Assembly: GCA_030765645.1 (NCBI GenBank)
Contig: JAVCCE010000007.1
Location: 62,001-126,000, forward strand
Direction: 5' to 3'
Origin: Candidatus Hinthialibacter antarcticus
GTDB taxonomy: Bacteria; Hinthialibacterota; Hinthialibacteria; Hinthialibacterales; Hinthialibacteraceae
DNA length: 64,000 nucleotides
The notes beneath the pieces were generated by a model that was not told where the DNA came from, did no database searches, and saw only the letters and a list, made by a program, of their open reading frames with translations. Positions 16,028 through 25,065 of the stretch are shown piece after piece (positions within the stretch are counted from its first letter, which is position 1; each line of letters begins with the position of its first letter). A program made the translations under genes and the position numbers.

Positions 16028-17554
16028 CTAACGCATCCAGCGCCAAATTTTTGACAGCATTCGTTTTTTGCCCGGCGTTAGTTTGGTTTTGTTATACAAA
16101 TCGCCGCACTGCCGAATCGCCTCAGCCTTGGTTGGATAGGGGTGGATGACGCCAGCGATTGATCCCAGGCTGATCTTCTTTTTCATCGCCAGGGTAATTT
16201 CGTTAATCATGTCGCCTGCATGGTTCGCAACGATAACGCCGCCAAGAATTTTGTCTGAACCTTTTTGCGTGATGATTTTCACAAAGCCTTCGGTTTCACC
16301 GTCCGCCAGAGCGCGGTCGACGTCTTTGAACGATTTTTGATAGACATCGTATTCAATTCCCTTCTCTATCGCCTCATTTTCACCCAGACCCACATGCGCA
16401 ATTTCAGGCCGCGTGTAGGTGCACCAGGGGATAATCAGGTCTGTCCATTTTTGTTTGGTCGGCAAGAAAGAAAACAGCCCGTTGCGAATCACGATTCGCG
16501 CCGCAAAATCGGCGGTGTGAGTAAACTGATAGGGCAAGCAAATATCGCCGCAAGCGTAAATCGACGGGTTGGTCGTGCGCAGGGTTTCATCGACTTTGAC
16601 GCCGCGACGGTCATACTCAACTCCTACGCTTTCGAGGTTGAGGCCTTCGACGTTGGGGCGCCGACCGACCGCGAGCAAGATCGCATCGACTTCGATGGTT
16701 TCTTTCTGGCCATCTTTTTCAAGTTCGACCATTTTGGCGCCGTTGTCGTTCCATGCTTTAGAAAACTTACTTCCAAAACGAATGTCGACGCCGCTGTTTT
16801 GCATCGCCTGGGTCAAGACGGCGGCGGCGTCCGGGTCTTCGCGTCCCAATAAATTAGATGACGCCTCAACGAGGGTGATCTCTGAACCGAGCGCATGAAA
16901 CGCCTGCGCCAATTCACAGCCAATCGGGCCGCCGCCGACCACTAACATGCGGCGGGGACGTTCGGTCAAGTTAAACACGGTCTCGTTGGTGAGATAGCCG
17001 GTTTCCTCTAAACCAGGGAGCGGCGGGACAAACGCGCGCGCACCGGAAGCGATGACTGCTTTCTTAAACCGCAGGGTCTGTCCGCCAACGGAAACCGTAT
17101 CGGAACCGCTAAAAGACGCCTCGCCCAAAAATACATCGACGCCCAAATCCCGAAACCGCGCGGCGGAATCATGCGGGCTAATGTCGCTGCGCACCCGGCG
17201 CATCCGTTGCATAACCGCGCCGAAATCCACATCAATATTCCCTTCGATGCGAACGCCCAGCGTTTTTGCGGCTTCAATATCCTGTACGGCATGAGCGGCG
17301 CGCAGCAGCGCCTTGGATGGGACGCAGCCGACGTTTAGACAATCGCCGCCCAGCATATTTTTTTCGATCAACGCGACTTTCGCGCCCAGGCCAGCGCAGG
17401 CGGCGGCAGTGACAAGCCCCGCCGTTCCCGCGCCAATCACAACCATGTTGTAGCGGCCCGACGGCGTTGGATTCACCCAATCAGCGGGCTTTACGTTTTC
17501 AATCCACTTTTGGTTGTGTTCATCTTGTGGCCATTCATGAAAAAAGTTCGCCAT
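16028..17554 (-). CDS. MerA/Lpd-like FAD pyridine nucleotide-disulfide oxidoreductase
   Basis: A 508-residue flavoprotein disulfide reductase. The FAD-binding VVIGAGTAGLVTA begins near residue 38, the redox pair is GGDCLNVGC (C72, C77), VVGGGPIGCELAQ binds NAD(P)H and SIYACGDI contacts FAD. HPYPTKAE near the end gives the His-Glu dyad of the dimer interface. It lacks the C-terminal Cys pair and heavy-metal domain of true mercuric reductase, and carries an N-terminal extension of about 35 residues before the FAD site. It is the last gene of arsS-DUF547-TVP38-MerA-like; related proteins often accompany or fuse with TVP38 proteins. The substrate is unknown. Confidence 0.85.
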   Translation of the reverse strand: MANFFHEWPQDEHNQKWIENVKPADWVNPTPSGRYNMVVIGAGTAGLVTAAACAGLGAKVALIEKNMLGGDCLNVGCVPSKALLRAAHAVQDIEAAKTLGVRIEGNIDVDFGAVMQRMRRVRSDISPHDSAARFRDLGVDVFLGEASFSGSDTVSVGGQTLRFKKAVIASGARAFVPPLPGLEETGYLTNETVFNLTERPRRMLVVGGGPIGCELAQAFHALGSEITLVEASSNLLGREDPDAAAVLTQAMQNSGVDIRFGSKFSKAWNDNGAKMVELEKDGQKETIEVDAILLAVGRRPNVEGLNLESVGVEYDRRGVKVDETLRTTNPSIYACGDICLPYQFTHTADFAARIVIRNGLFSFLPTKQKWTDLIIPWCTYTRPEIAHVGLGENEAIEKGIEYDVYQKSFKDVDRALADGETEGFVKIITQKGSDKILGGVIVANHAGDMINEITLAMKKKISLGSIAGVIHPYPTKAEAIRQCGDLYNKTKLTPGKKRMLSKIWRWMR

Positions 17555-17624
17555 GGTTTTCTCCGATTTGAATTAAGATGGACTGCAAATCCACTCTGCC
17601 AGGGGGGATCAAAGACAACATCGC

Positions 17625-18365
17625 TTAACTCGCTGAATCGGCGTCGCCTGTTTTCGCTAATCGTTTTTTGGCTTTGCGGATGATAGCGGTCATGATGACC
17701 AGCACTGCGGCGACCACGAATAGCAACGCCCAGGGTACAGTTCCATCTTGAATCGCCTGAACAATTGCATCTGAGCCAACAACGTACACCACAGTAAACG
17801 GTAACATGCACAGCCATGACCACAATACATACGTTTTGAAATCCACCCGCGTGAGCCCGAATCCATAATTCAAAACGTTAAAAGGAAATATCGGAATCAA
17901 ACGTGTAATCATCACAATGATGTCGCCTTCTTTTTCGGTGAGTTTATCTAGTTTTTGAAAGCGCTCGTTTCCTTCTAACCACCCTTTAATTGAATCGCGG
18001 GCAAGATAACGGGCGATGAGAAAACAGATTGAAGCGCCGATCGTTGATCCGATGCTGACGAGAATTGTCCCTAAAACAGAGCCGAATAATGCGCCGCCCA
18101 TGAAGGTCATGATTGTGCCTGGCAAACAGGCGACAGTGGCGCCAATGTAGAGCAAGACATAAACAACCGGCCCCCAAGCGCCCAGGCCTTCGATCCACCC
18201 TCGGGCTGATTCGAGCCACTCGCCGACCCCCAAGGCTTTTAGCGCCCAGGTAGCGGCAATGACTGCAATCAATAATCCAATGGGTTTGATCAGCGCGGCT
18301 ATGGATTTCTTTTTGAGTTGAGAGGGTTTCTCTATGACATCAGGCGTTGGTTCATTGGTATCCAT
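17625..18365 (-). CDS. TVP38/TMEM64 family membrane protein
   Basis: The 246-residue protein has about six hydrophobic segments and the SNARE-associated (PF09335, DedA-like) core: LPGTIMTFMGGALFG, then GASICFLIARYLAR and PIFPFNVLNYGFGLT. These proteins sit in the inner membrane; DedA relatives have been linked to lipid scrambling and proton-driven transport, but no activity is certain here. It lies 9 bases after the DUF547 gene and 70 before the MerA-like gene, in one four-gene set. Confidence 0.85.
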   Translation of the reverse strand: MDTNEPTPDVIEKPSQLKKKSIAALIKPIGLLIAVIAATWALKALGVGEWLESARGWIEGLGAWGPVVYVLLYIGATVACLPGTIMTFMGGALFGSVLGTILVSIGSTIGASICFLIARYLARDSIKGWLEGNERFQKLDKLTEKEGDIIVMITRLIPIFPFNVLNYGFGLTRVDFKTYVLWSWLCMLPFTVVYVVGSDAIVQAIQDGTVPWALLFVVAAVLVIMTAIIRKAKKRLAKTGDADSAS

Positions 18366-18374
18366 TGTTTTTCC

Positions 18375-19220
18375 TTATTGTTCGTTCAACGACCAGTCAT
18401 ATTCGAGAAACGAGACGGATATTGGTTTGGCTTTCATTGAGGCCTGCTGCGGTTCATTCAAATACGGCCACAGAAAATTTATCACGCCGCGTTGTTCCGG
18501 GTTCAGCAATTTCAATTCTTCGCGCGGTTCTTCGTATTGAACGAAGTCGCCTGCATACCATTTCAATATCATCGACAGTTTGACAACGCCCGTGTTGGAA
18601 TCATATTGAAAATCAAATGGACGAGCGACAAAGCGACGCACCTGCGCGTCTAACTGTTCATCCAAGCGCTCGCCCAGATATGGTTCGTTCAACAAAACGG
18701 GACACCCCATCGAAGCGCAATTCACCGCGAAATGGATGCGCGGCTCATTGAAATGCTTACGCAACATGCCATGCTCGATCCCGTCGAGCGTTTCCATTTT
18801 ACCCATGAGATTCCATTGTAGTTTGTCCCACACGCCGCTAATTTGGCGAATGCTGTTCGCGGGAAAACGCAATCGGCCAAATAGCGATGATTGAATTGGA
18901 TAATGGTCAATGAGGGCTTTGAGAGTACAAGCGTTGTAGACGTTAATGAGAAACGCAATGCGGTCCGGCTCCGCCCATTTTTCGTATTGCGATGCATCTA
19001 ACGAAGCAACCGCATCGAGAAACGAATTGAGCGTCCCTGCGTCCTGTTTCAACCCGGCGTAATCAACCAGCCCCTGGTCAGAAACAGATCGCGCCAATAC
19101 TGACTGATAATCCACATAATCAAACGTAGAGACAGATTCCTCCATCGCATATAACGGCCCCAAAACGGACAATGCAACAACAACGATTACGCAAATCTTC
19201 CTCTTTCTGGAGCGCAGCAT
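18375..19220 (-). CDS. Secreted DUF547 protein
   Basis: A 281-residue product with an N-terminal signal peptide (VVVALSVLGPLYA) and the DUF547 domain: AFLINVYNACTLKALIDHYP and the region around IHFAVNCASMGCPVL, which carries the two conserved Cys (NCAS..GCP) and conserved His. The Asn/Cys/His set recalls a thiol-protease-like or transglutaminase-like fold, though no reaction is established. It is second in the arsS operon and is the only member predicted to be fully exported. Confidence 0.85.
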   Translation of the reverse strand: MLRSRKRKICVIVVVALSVLGPLYAMEESVSTFDYVDYQSVLARSVSDQGLVDYAGLKQDAGTLNSFLDAVASLDASQYEKWAEPDRIAFLINVYNACTLKALIDHYPIQSSLFGRLRFPANSIRQISGVWDKLQWNLMGKMETLDGIEHGMLRKHFNEPRIHFAVNCASMGCPVLLNEPYLGERLDEQLDAQVRRFVARPFDFQYDSNTGVVKLSMILKWYAGDFVQYEEPREELKLLNPEQRGVINFLWPYLNEPQQASMKAKPISVSFLEYDWSLNEQ

Positions 19221-19273
19221 GGCCCAGTCCCTTCAAAATCAAAATGTGTTTGTATCAAATCAGAGGCGTGAAA

Positions 19274-20230
19274 TTAAGGCAATACGGCGCCGCTGCAAGA
19301 AGACCCGCACCCGGCGGTGCAACCAAAACAATGCTCGCCGGTTTCGATGCGCCGCGTCGCCAATACGGCAGGATCAAAGTTTTTGATATGGTTGGGCGCG
19401 CCGTGATTCACAGGAATTTTTAGAGCGAGATTAAAATCGCAGTCATACAACACGCCGTCCCAATCGACGTTGACTTGATGACGACACATCAAGCCATCGA
19501 CCGTGGCGTTGTTAAACGCGCCGACGAGCATGTCCATATAATCTTTGTCTTTCTTTTGACGGCGCAGGTCGGTTTGAAAGCGTCCGATGGGCATGTTGGT
19601 AATGGTCAGCAGTTGGGTGAATGATACGCCGAAGCGGTCGCGGAGTTCCCGCCGATAGTCTTGTTCCAGCGTCGCTTGGTTGGGCGGCAGATACGGCCCC
19701 AGCGGGTTATAAACCAGATTGAGTTGCATGTCCGGCCCGACGCCATAGCCGATTTCGTTCAATCGTTGCAATGCTTTGACGCTGCCTTCATAGACGCCGT
19801 CGCCGCGCTGCTTATCGACATTCTCTTGCAAATAACACGGCAGCGACGCCACCAAATGAACATTCTGTTCTTTGAAAAATTCGGGAAAGTCGGTATAGCC
19901 GTCTTCAAGAAGAATGGTCAGATTGGTGCGTACTTGCACTTCAAAACCGTGACTGCGAAGCGACTGAATAAAGCGTTTTAAATGAGGATGGATTTCCGGT
20001 GCGCCGCCTGTGATATCCACCAAACGTGAATTGGCGCGACGCGCCGCATCAATGACTTGTCGCATGGTTTCCCACGTCATCATTTCTTTGCGGCTGGGCG
20101 ATGATTTGACATGGCAATGAACGCAGGCCTGATTGCACTTTAAACCAACATTGACTTGAAACACGTCGATGCTGGCGCCGTGCATCGGCTGACCAAACAG
20201 CTCAATAATTTTCTGGTCAAACAAATTCAT
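19274..20230 (-). CDS. arsS: Arsenosugar-biosynthesis-type radical SAM protein ArsS
   Basis: The 318-residue protein has CNQACVHC (C32, C36, C39) for the SAM cluster, then VDITGGAPE in place of the usual GGEP, and a DUF3641-type C-terminus with HCFGCTAGCGSSC. This combination is the signature of ArsS, which is held to add a 5'-deoxyadenosyl group to a methylated arsenical on the route to arsenosugars. Its usual partner, the methyltransferase ArsM, is not in the window. AGGAG precedes the ATG. It leads a four-gene minus-strand operon with DUF547, TVP38 and MerA-like genes. Confidence 0.85.
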   Translation of the reverse strand: MNLFDQKIIELFGQPMHGASIDVFQVNVGLKCNQACVHCHVKSSPSRKEMMTWETMRQVIDAARRANSRLVDITGGAPEIHPHLKRFIQSLRSHGFEVQVRTNLTILLEDGYTDFPEFFKEQNVHLVASLPCYLQENVDKQRGDGVYEGSVKALQRLNEIGYGVGPDMQLNLVYNPLGPYLPPNQATLEQDYRRELRDRFGVSFTQLLTITNMPIGRFQTDLRRQKKDKDYMDMLVGAFNNATVDGLMCRHQVNVDWDGVLYDCDFNLALKIPVNHGAPNHIKNFDPAVLATRRIETGEHCFGCTAGCGSSCSGAVLP

Positions 20231-20360
20231 GCCTGCATTCTCCTAAACATTCAATTGTTCAAATATTAATATACGTCAAAAAATAACTTACAAACCCATT
20301 GTACAAAAAGGACGCGAGGAAAGAAATAATAATTCAATTATTTTTGCCCCTCGGCCCGTG

Positions 20361-20394
20361 AACAAAATCAGGCGGACGAAATCGCCCGCCTGAT
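20361..20394 (-). terminator. Rho-independent terminator after pntB
   Basis: Read on the minus strand, ATCAGGCGG pairs with CCGCCTGAT around a nine- to ten-base loop and is followed by TTTTGTTC. It is 40 bases past the pntB stop and separates pnt from arsS. Confidence 0.75.
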
Positions 20395-20436
20395 GGTACT
20401 TTATCTTTTATCAAACAATACGCATTAATGAGATGC

Positions 20437-21822
20437 TTATCCTTCTTTCAACGCCGTCGCCAGATCGAGCATGGCTTTTTTGCCGTCGCCGAAGAGCATC
20501 AGGCAGTTGTCCATCTTGAATAATGGATTATGCAATCCCGCGAAGCCTGGACTGAGGCTGCGTTTCACGACAACCACGGTGCGCGATTTATCGACGTCTA
20601 AAATCGGCATGCCCGCGATTGGACTATCAGGGTCCGTACGAGCCAACGGATTGACAACGTCGTTGGCGCCGATGACGAGCGTCACGTCGGTGTTGGCGAA
20701 ACTGGGGTTGATCTCGTCCATCTCTTTCAGTTTGTCATACGGAATATCCGCTTCAGCCAAGAGGACGTTCATGTGGCCCGGCATACGCCCCGCGACCGGG
20801 TGAATAGCAAACTCGACGACCGCGCCGCGCGCTTCGAGCAGGTTGGTGATGTCTCGCACCGCGTGTTGCGCTTGCGCCACCGCCATGCCGTAGCCGGGAA
20901 CGATCACCACGCGCTGGGCGGTTTCCATCAACATCGCGACTTCGTCCGCCGAGGTCGCTTTGACTTTGCCTTCATAATATTCATCGCGGTCCATCGTCTG
21001 TCCGCCGCCGTCGCCCATACCAACGAAGAAGACATTCGCCAGCGAGCGGTTCATCGCCTTGCACATAATCGCGGTCAGAATCACGCCGGACGCGCCAACC
21101 AGCGAACCGGAGACAATCAACACATTATTGTTGAGCACAAACCCGGTCGCCGCAGCCGCAAGGCCGGAGCAGGAATTCAAAAACGCAATAATAACTGGCA
21201 TGTCGGCGCCGCCAACCGGCAAAACGAACAAGACGCCCAATATCGATGCGGCAATAACAACAATCCAATAATACTGAAAAACTGATTCCGCATTCGGCAT
21301 CGCCATCAAGACGGTCAAAGCGATACAGAGGACCAGTAAAGCGAGGTTCACAAATTGAACGCCGGGAAAACGGATCGGCTTGCCCGGCAAAAGTTCCTGC
21401 AATTTAGCGAACGCAATCAGGCTCCCAGTAAAAGTCACGGCGCCAATGGTTCCTGACAACGCTGTAGAAACCGTCATCTGCATACTGGTCGCGCCCAGCA
21501 TCATCAGTGCGCCGCCCGCCACAAACACGGACGCGCCGCCTCCGAAGCCATTGAATAACGCCACTAATTGCGGCATGGCCGTCATCTGAATTTTAACTGC
21601 GAGCACAGCGCCAATGACGCTGCCAACGATCACGCCAGCGATGATGACTTCAAAATTCACCACGCTGCGGTCAAATAACGTAACCACAATTGCGAGTAAC
21701 ATTCCCAACGAGCCAAGAATGTTGCCGCGTACGGCGGTGCGGGGGTGGGTCAGCCCTTTCAGGCCCATAATAAAAAGAATGGATGCCAGCAAATAGGCAA
21801 GATTGATGATTGATTCGCGCAT
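20437..21822 (-). CDS. pntB: NAD(P) transhydrogenase subunit beta
   Basis: A 461-residue PntB. The first two-thirds contain eight to nine membrane helices (for example SVIGAVLAVKI, FNGFGGGASVFVAGG), and the C-terminal domain III binds NADP(H) with VPGYGMAVAQAQ, HPVAGRMPGHMNVLLAEA and VIGANDVVNP. With PntAA and PntAB it couples proton entry to hydride transfer from NADH to NADP+. It is the last gene of the pntAA-pntAB-pntB operon. Confidence 0.95.
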   Translation of the reverse strand: MRESIINLAYLLASILFIMGLKGLTHPRTAVRGNILGSLGMLLAIVVTLFDRSVVNFEVIIAGVIVGSVIGAVLAVKIQMTAMPQLVALFNGFGGGASVFVAGGALMMLGATSMQMTVSTALSGTIGAVTFTGSLIAFAKLQELLPGKPIRFPGVQFVNLALLVLCIALTVLMAMPNAESVFQYYWIVVIAASILGVLFVLPVGGADMPVIIAFLNSCSGLAAAATGFVLNNNVLIVSGSLVGASGVILTAIMCKAMNRSLANVFFVGMGDGGGQTMDRDEYYEGKVKATSADEVAMLMETAQRVVIVPGYGMAVAQAQHAVRDITNLLEARGAVVEFAIHPVAGRMPGHMNVLLAEADIPYDKLKEMDEINPSFANTDVTLVIGANDVVNPLARTDPDSPIAGMPILDVDKSRTVVVVKRSLSPGFAGLHNPLFKMDNCLMLFGDGKKAMLDLATALKEG

Positions 21823-21852
21823 AGTAATTATCCTATGGTAGTTCGACGCTGA

Positions 21853-22131
21853 TTATTTTCGTTTAAACATCTCGAGCATACGGTGGGTGACCCAAAATCC
21901 GCCGACCACGTTGATGGTCGCGAACACAACAGCAAAAAAACCAAGCACCGTCGTCAATAACTCATGCTCGCCGCCGGACGCCAAAATGGCGCCGATCAAT
22001 GTGATTCCTGAAATGGCGTTTGAGCCTGACATGAGCGGCGTATGCAGCGTTGGAGGCACTTTGGTGATAATTTCAAATCCAATAAAAATGGCTAAAACGA
22101 AAATGGTGAGTCCAGTTACGAGAATTTCCAT
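21853..22131 (-). CDS. pntAB: NAD(P) transhydrogenase subunit alpha part 2
   Basis: A 92-residue, three- to four-helix membrane subunit. The FEIITKVPPTLHTPLMSGSNAISG motif region is characteristic of the small split alpha subunit. It immediately follows pntAA with no gap and lies 30 bases before pntB. The split form is typical of Rhodospirillum-type enzymes rather than E. coli. Confidence 0.93.
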   Translation of the reverse strand: MEILVTGLTIFVLAIFIGFEIITKVPPTLHTPLMSGSNAISGITLIGAILASGGEHELLTTVLGFFAVVFATINVVGGFWVTHRMLEMFKRK

Positions 22132-23325
22132 TTAGGTTTCGCTCCCTTCTGTGGAAAGGCCCAGCAATTCACGAAGCCGCGCATGAGGCACGTCGCCGTT
22201 TTGCGCGATTAAGGTTTCGCGGGTAATTTCATCTTCGAGATCGAGTTGCAACGCGCCGTCTTTGATTAAGTGCTTTAAGAACGTCGCGACGTTTTTTCCA
22301 AACATCTTGCTGGCGTGGTATGGAATGGTTGATGAAAGATTGAGCGGCCCCATCAACGAAACGCCGTTAATATCAACCGTCTGTCCCGGCTCGGCGCCTT
22401 CGCAGTTGCCGCCGCGTTCCGCCGCCAAGTCGATAATCACTGAACCAGGCGCCATGCCCTCAATCATATCGCGAGTGACGAGAATCGGCGCCTTGCGTCC
22501 GGGAATCGCCGCCGTGGTAATCACCACGTCATTACGCACCACGACGTCTTTCATCATCTGCTGTTGTTTCTGATAAAATTCTTCGCTCTGCGCTTTGGCG
22601 TAGCCGCCCTTGTCTTCGGAGCCTTCGGTTTCAAGGTCAAACTCCACAAAGGTAGCGCCGAGGCTTTTGACTTGATCTTTGACCGCCGGGCGAACGTCGT
22701 ACGCTTCAACCACCGCGCCTAAACGCTTGGCGGTTGCAATCGCCTGCAACCCCGCCACGCCGACGCCGACAATAAACACCTTGGCGGGCGTAACGGTTCC
22801 GGCGGCGGTCATCATCATGGGAAACATTTTGGGCAGATGGTTGGCCGCCATCAACACCGCTTTGTATCCTGCGACCGTCGCCATCGACGAAAGGATGTCC
22901 ATGCTTTGGGCGCGGGTAATGCGCGGCATAAGTTCCAATGCAAACGCGTTGACGCCTTTGCCCGCCAAATCTTTTGCGGCGTTGGGTTCAGACAGCGGGT
23001 CCATCATTCCGATGATAGTTTGTCCGCTGCGCATTTTATCCAAGTCGCTGCGGCCCGCTTCTAAATTCGCGCCCAAAGAACGCACCTGCGCGATCACATC
23101 CGCTTGGGCGAACACGTCGTCGCGGTTCGCGGCGATCTTCGCGCCTTTTTCTTCAAATTCAGCGTCGGAGAATCCCGCTGCGGTCCCCGCGCCGGATTCA
23201 ATCAAAATAGACGCGCCGGATTTAATGAGAGAAGGCAAAACGTCAGGCGTAAGCGCAACGCGCTTTTCTTCGGGGAAGGTTTCGTGCACAACGCCGATGA
23301 CGACGCTGGCGTTTGACTCATTCAT
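22132..23325 (-). CDS. pntAA: NAD(P) transhydrogenase subunit alpha part 1
   Basis: A 397-residue soluble domain I that binds NAD(H). Seen: VVHETFPEEKRVALTPD at the N-terminus, VGVGVAGLQAIATAKRLGA as the dinucleotide fold and AYDVRPAVKDQVKSLGA after it. ATG 23325 has AGGGGGTG at the right spacing; a GTG nine bases upstream overlaps this site, so the ATG is preferred. It resembles alanine dehydrogenase in fold, but the adjoining pntAB and pntB settle its role. Confidence 0.93.
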   Translation of the reverse strand: MNESNASVVIGVVHETFPEEKRVALTPDVLPSLIKSGASILIESGAGTAAGFSDAEFEEKGAKIAANRDDVFAQADVIAQVRSLGANLEAGRSDLDKMRSGQTIIGMMDPLSEPNAAKDLAGKGVNAFALELMPRITRAQSMDILSSMATVAGYKAVLMAANHLPKMFPMMMTAAGTVTPAKVFIVGVGVAGLQAIATAKRLGAVVEAYDVRPAVKDQVKSLGATFVEFDLETEGSEDKGGYAKAQSEEFYQKQQQMMKDVVVRNDVVITTAAIPGRKAPILVTRDMIEGMAPGSVIIDLAAERGGNCEGAEPGQTVDINGVSLMGPLNLSSTIPYHASKMFGKNVATFLKHLIKDGALQLDLEDEITRETLIAQNGDVPHARLRELLGLSTEGSET

Positions 23326-23541
23326 ACAAAGCACCCCCTACGGTACAGGTGAGTTACGAACGATGATTTTATCTATTATGCAAACTCGATTGAATGACGG
23401 AAGCGAAAGCGAGCAAAATAGGCAAAAAATAGATCGCTAAAAATTTATCCATGCATCGTCGCATTTTTTATTCTCAAATAGCCTTTCGGTTCAATTCAAT
23501 TCTTGTTATGAATATACCATCACGATTAGGGAGACCTTTGT

Positions 23542-24960
23542 ATGGCAATCAACCAAATGCGCAGAACCTTTATCAAGCAAAGTTTGGCGGCGTCCGCCGC
23601 TCTTTGTTCTCCCGCACTTTTCGCCGCAGAAACCAAGCGCCCTAATCTGGTTTTCATTCTCACAGACGACCAGCGCTTTGATATGCTGGGCTGCATGGGC
23701 AACCCGGTCATTCAGACGCCTACCATTGATGCACTGGCTTCACGCGGTGCATTGTTCACCAATAACTTTTGCACCACCTCGATTTGTATGAGCAGCCGGG
23801 CGTCGATTCTGACAGGGCTGTACGAACGCTCGCACGCCATTACCGACTTCAGCAAACCCATGCCGAATGAGAAATTCCGTTGGTCTTACCCCGCCCTGTT
23901 GCGCAAGAGCGGTTACTACACGGCGTTCATCGGCAAGTGGGGACTCGGCGGCGCCTTGCCTGAAAGCGAGTTTGATTTCTTCAATGGATTTCCCGGGCAA
24001 GGAAAATATGAACACGTTGTCGATGGAAAACCGCGCCATCTGACCAGTATGATCGGCGACGATGCGGTCGATTTCATCAGCAACGCGTCGCAAGAAAAAC
24101 CGCTGTGTCTCGCGATCAGCACCAAAGCGCCGCATGTGTTAGACAGCCAACCGAACCCGTTTCGCTCCGACCCGGCCTATGACGATTTATATAAATACGA
24201 TGTGATCTTAAAGCCTGAAACAGGGACGCCCGATCATTTTAAAAAGTTGCCGAAATTTTTGCAGGCGGAACACACCGAAGGCGTTATGCGGTGGAAGCGG
24301 CGCTTCTCGACCAATGCACTGTATCAAGAAAATGTCAAAGACTATTATCGCCTCATTACCGGCGTCGACCGCACAGTGGGACGCGTAATGGAGGCATTGA
24401 AAAAACAAGGACTGGCAGACAACACGGTCATTATCTTCACGTCTGATAATGGGTTCTTTCTTGGCGAAAAAGGGCTTGCAGGCAAATGGTTAATGTACGA
24501 GGAGTCGATCCGAACGCCGCTGTTGATCTTTGATCCGCGCAAGCCAAAGCAACAGCGCATCGAAGCCATGTCGCTGAACATCGACATTATGCCAACGCTG
24601 TTGGATTACGCTGGCGTTGAGATACCGTCGTTCGTTCAAGGGCGTAGTTTGAAGCAGTTGGTTCATAATCCCAAATCGCCCTGGCGCAAGGATTGGTTTT
24701 ATGAACACGCATACACCCACAAAGGACGCATCGCGGATACGATGGGCGTTCGGTTTAATAACTGGAAATACACCCGATACGTTTCAGATGAATATGAAGA
24801 AGTATTTGACCTCAGCAGGGATCCACAAGAGTCTCACAACCTTGCATTAAAGAACGATACGCTTCTGTTAAAAGCAGGACGCAAGCGCACCCAGCAATGG
24901 ACCGACGCCCTTACCGACTGGCGCCACGACCCTGGGTATCAATGGCAAGACCCGGCGTGA
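23542..24960 (+). CDS. Secreted sulfatase with Tat-like leader
   Basis: The 472-residue arylsulfatase-type enzyme begins with a twin-arginine-like leader (MRRTFIKQSLAASAA). Metal ligands appear in LTDDQRFD (D42, D43) and FTSDNGFFLGE. The catalytic-Cys signature is ICMSSRASILTG (C82-M-S-S-R86): a CxSxR variant of the usual CxPxR needed for formylglycine formation. Its maturation would need a formylglycine-generating enzyme, not in this window. The substrate (sulfated polysaccharide or other ester) is unknown. AGGGAG lies 8 bases before ATG. Divergent from pntAA. Confidence 0.9.
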   Translation: MAINQMRRTFIKQSLAASAALCSPALFAAETKRPNLVFILTDDQRFDMLGCMGNPVIQTPTIDALASRGALFTNNFCTTSICMSSRASILTGLYERSHAITDFSKPMPNEKFRWSYPALLRKSGYYTAFIGKWGLGGALPESEFDFFNGFPGQGKYEHVVDGKPRHLTSMIGDDAVDFISNASQEKPLCLAISTKAPHVLDSQPNPFRSDPAYDDLYKYDVILKPETGTPDHFKKLPKFLQAEHTEGVMRWKRRFSTNALYQENVKDYYRLITGVDRTVGRVMEALKKQGLADNTVIIFTSDNGFFLGEKGLAGKWLMYEESIRTPLLIFDPRKPKQQRIEAMSLNIDIMPTLLDYAGVEIPSFVQGRSLKQLVHNPKSPWRKDWFYEHAYTHKGRIADTMGVRFNNWKYTRYVSDEYEEVFDLSRDPQESHNLALKNDTLLLKAGRKRTQQWTDALTDWRHDPGYQWQDPA

Positions 24961-24991
24961 GGGAATTAATTCCAAAAGCGCGGAGTTGTAG

Positions 24992-25010
24992 GGTGGGTTC
25001 TTAACCCACC
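24992..25010. repeat. GGTGGGTT-AACCCACC hairpin repeat
   Basis: GGTGGGTTCTTAACCCACC forms an 8-bp stem with a CTT loop between convergent genes. It is similar to the GTGGGCT/AGCCCAC hairpins at 7053-7140. Confidence 0.5.
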
Positions 25011-25065
25011 GTTTTCAATGTTGGATGACCAATGCGGTTGTGATGTTACGTCTTTACATTTTGAC

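Noticed and set aside
16265-16852. A 195-codon plus-strand open frame
   Set aside because: It is antisense to the MerA-like gene, whose cofactor and Cys motifs leave no doubt about the coding strand.
22679-23440. A 253-codon plus-strand open frame
   Set aside because: It is antisense to pntAA, and has no domain; the pntAA product is unequivocal.
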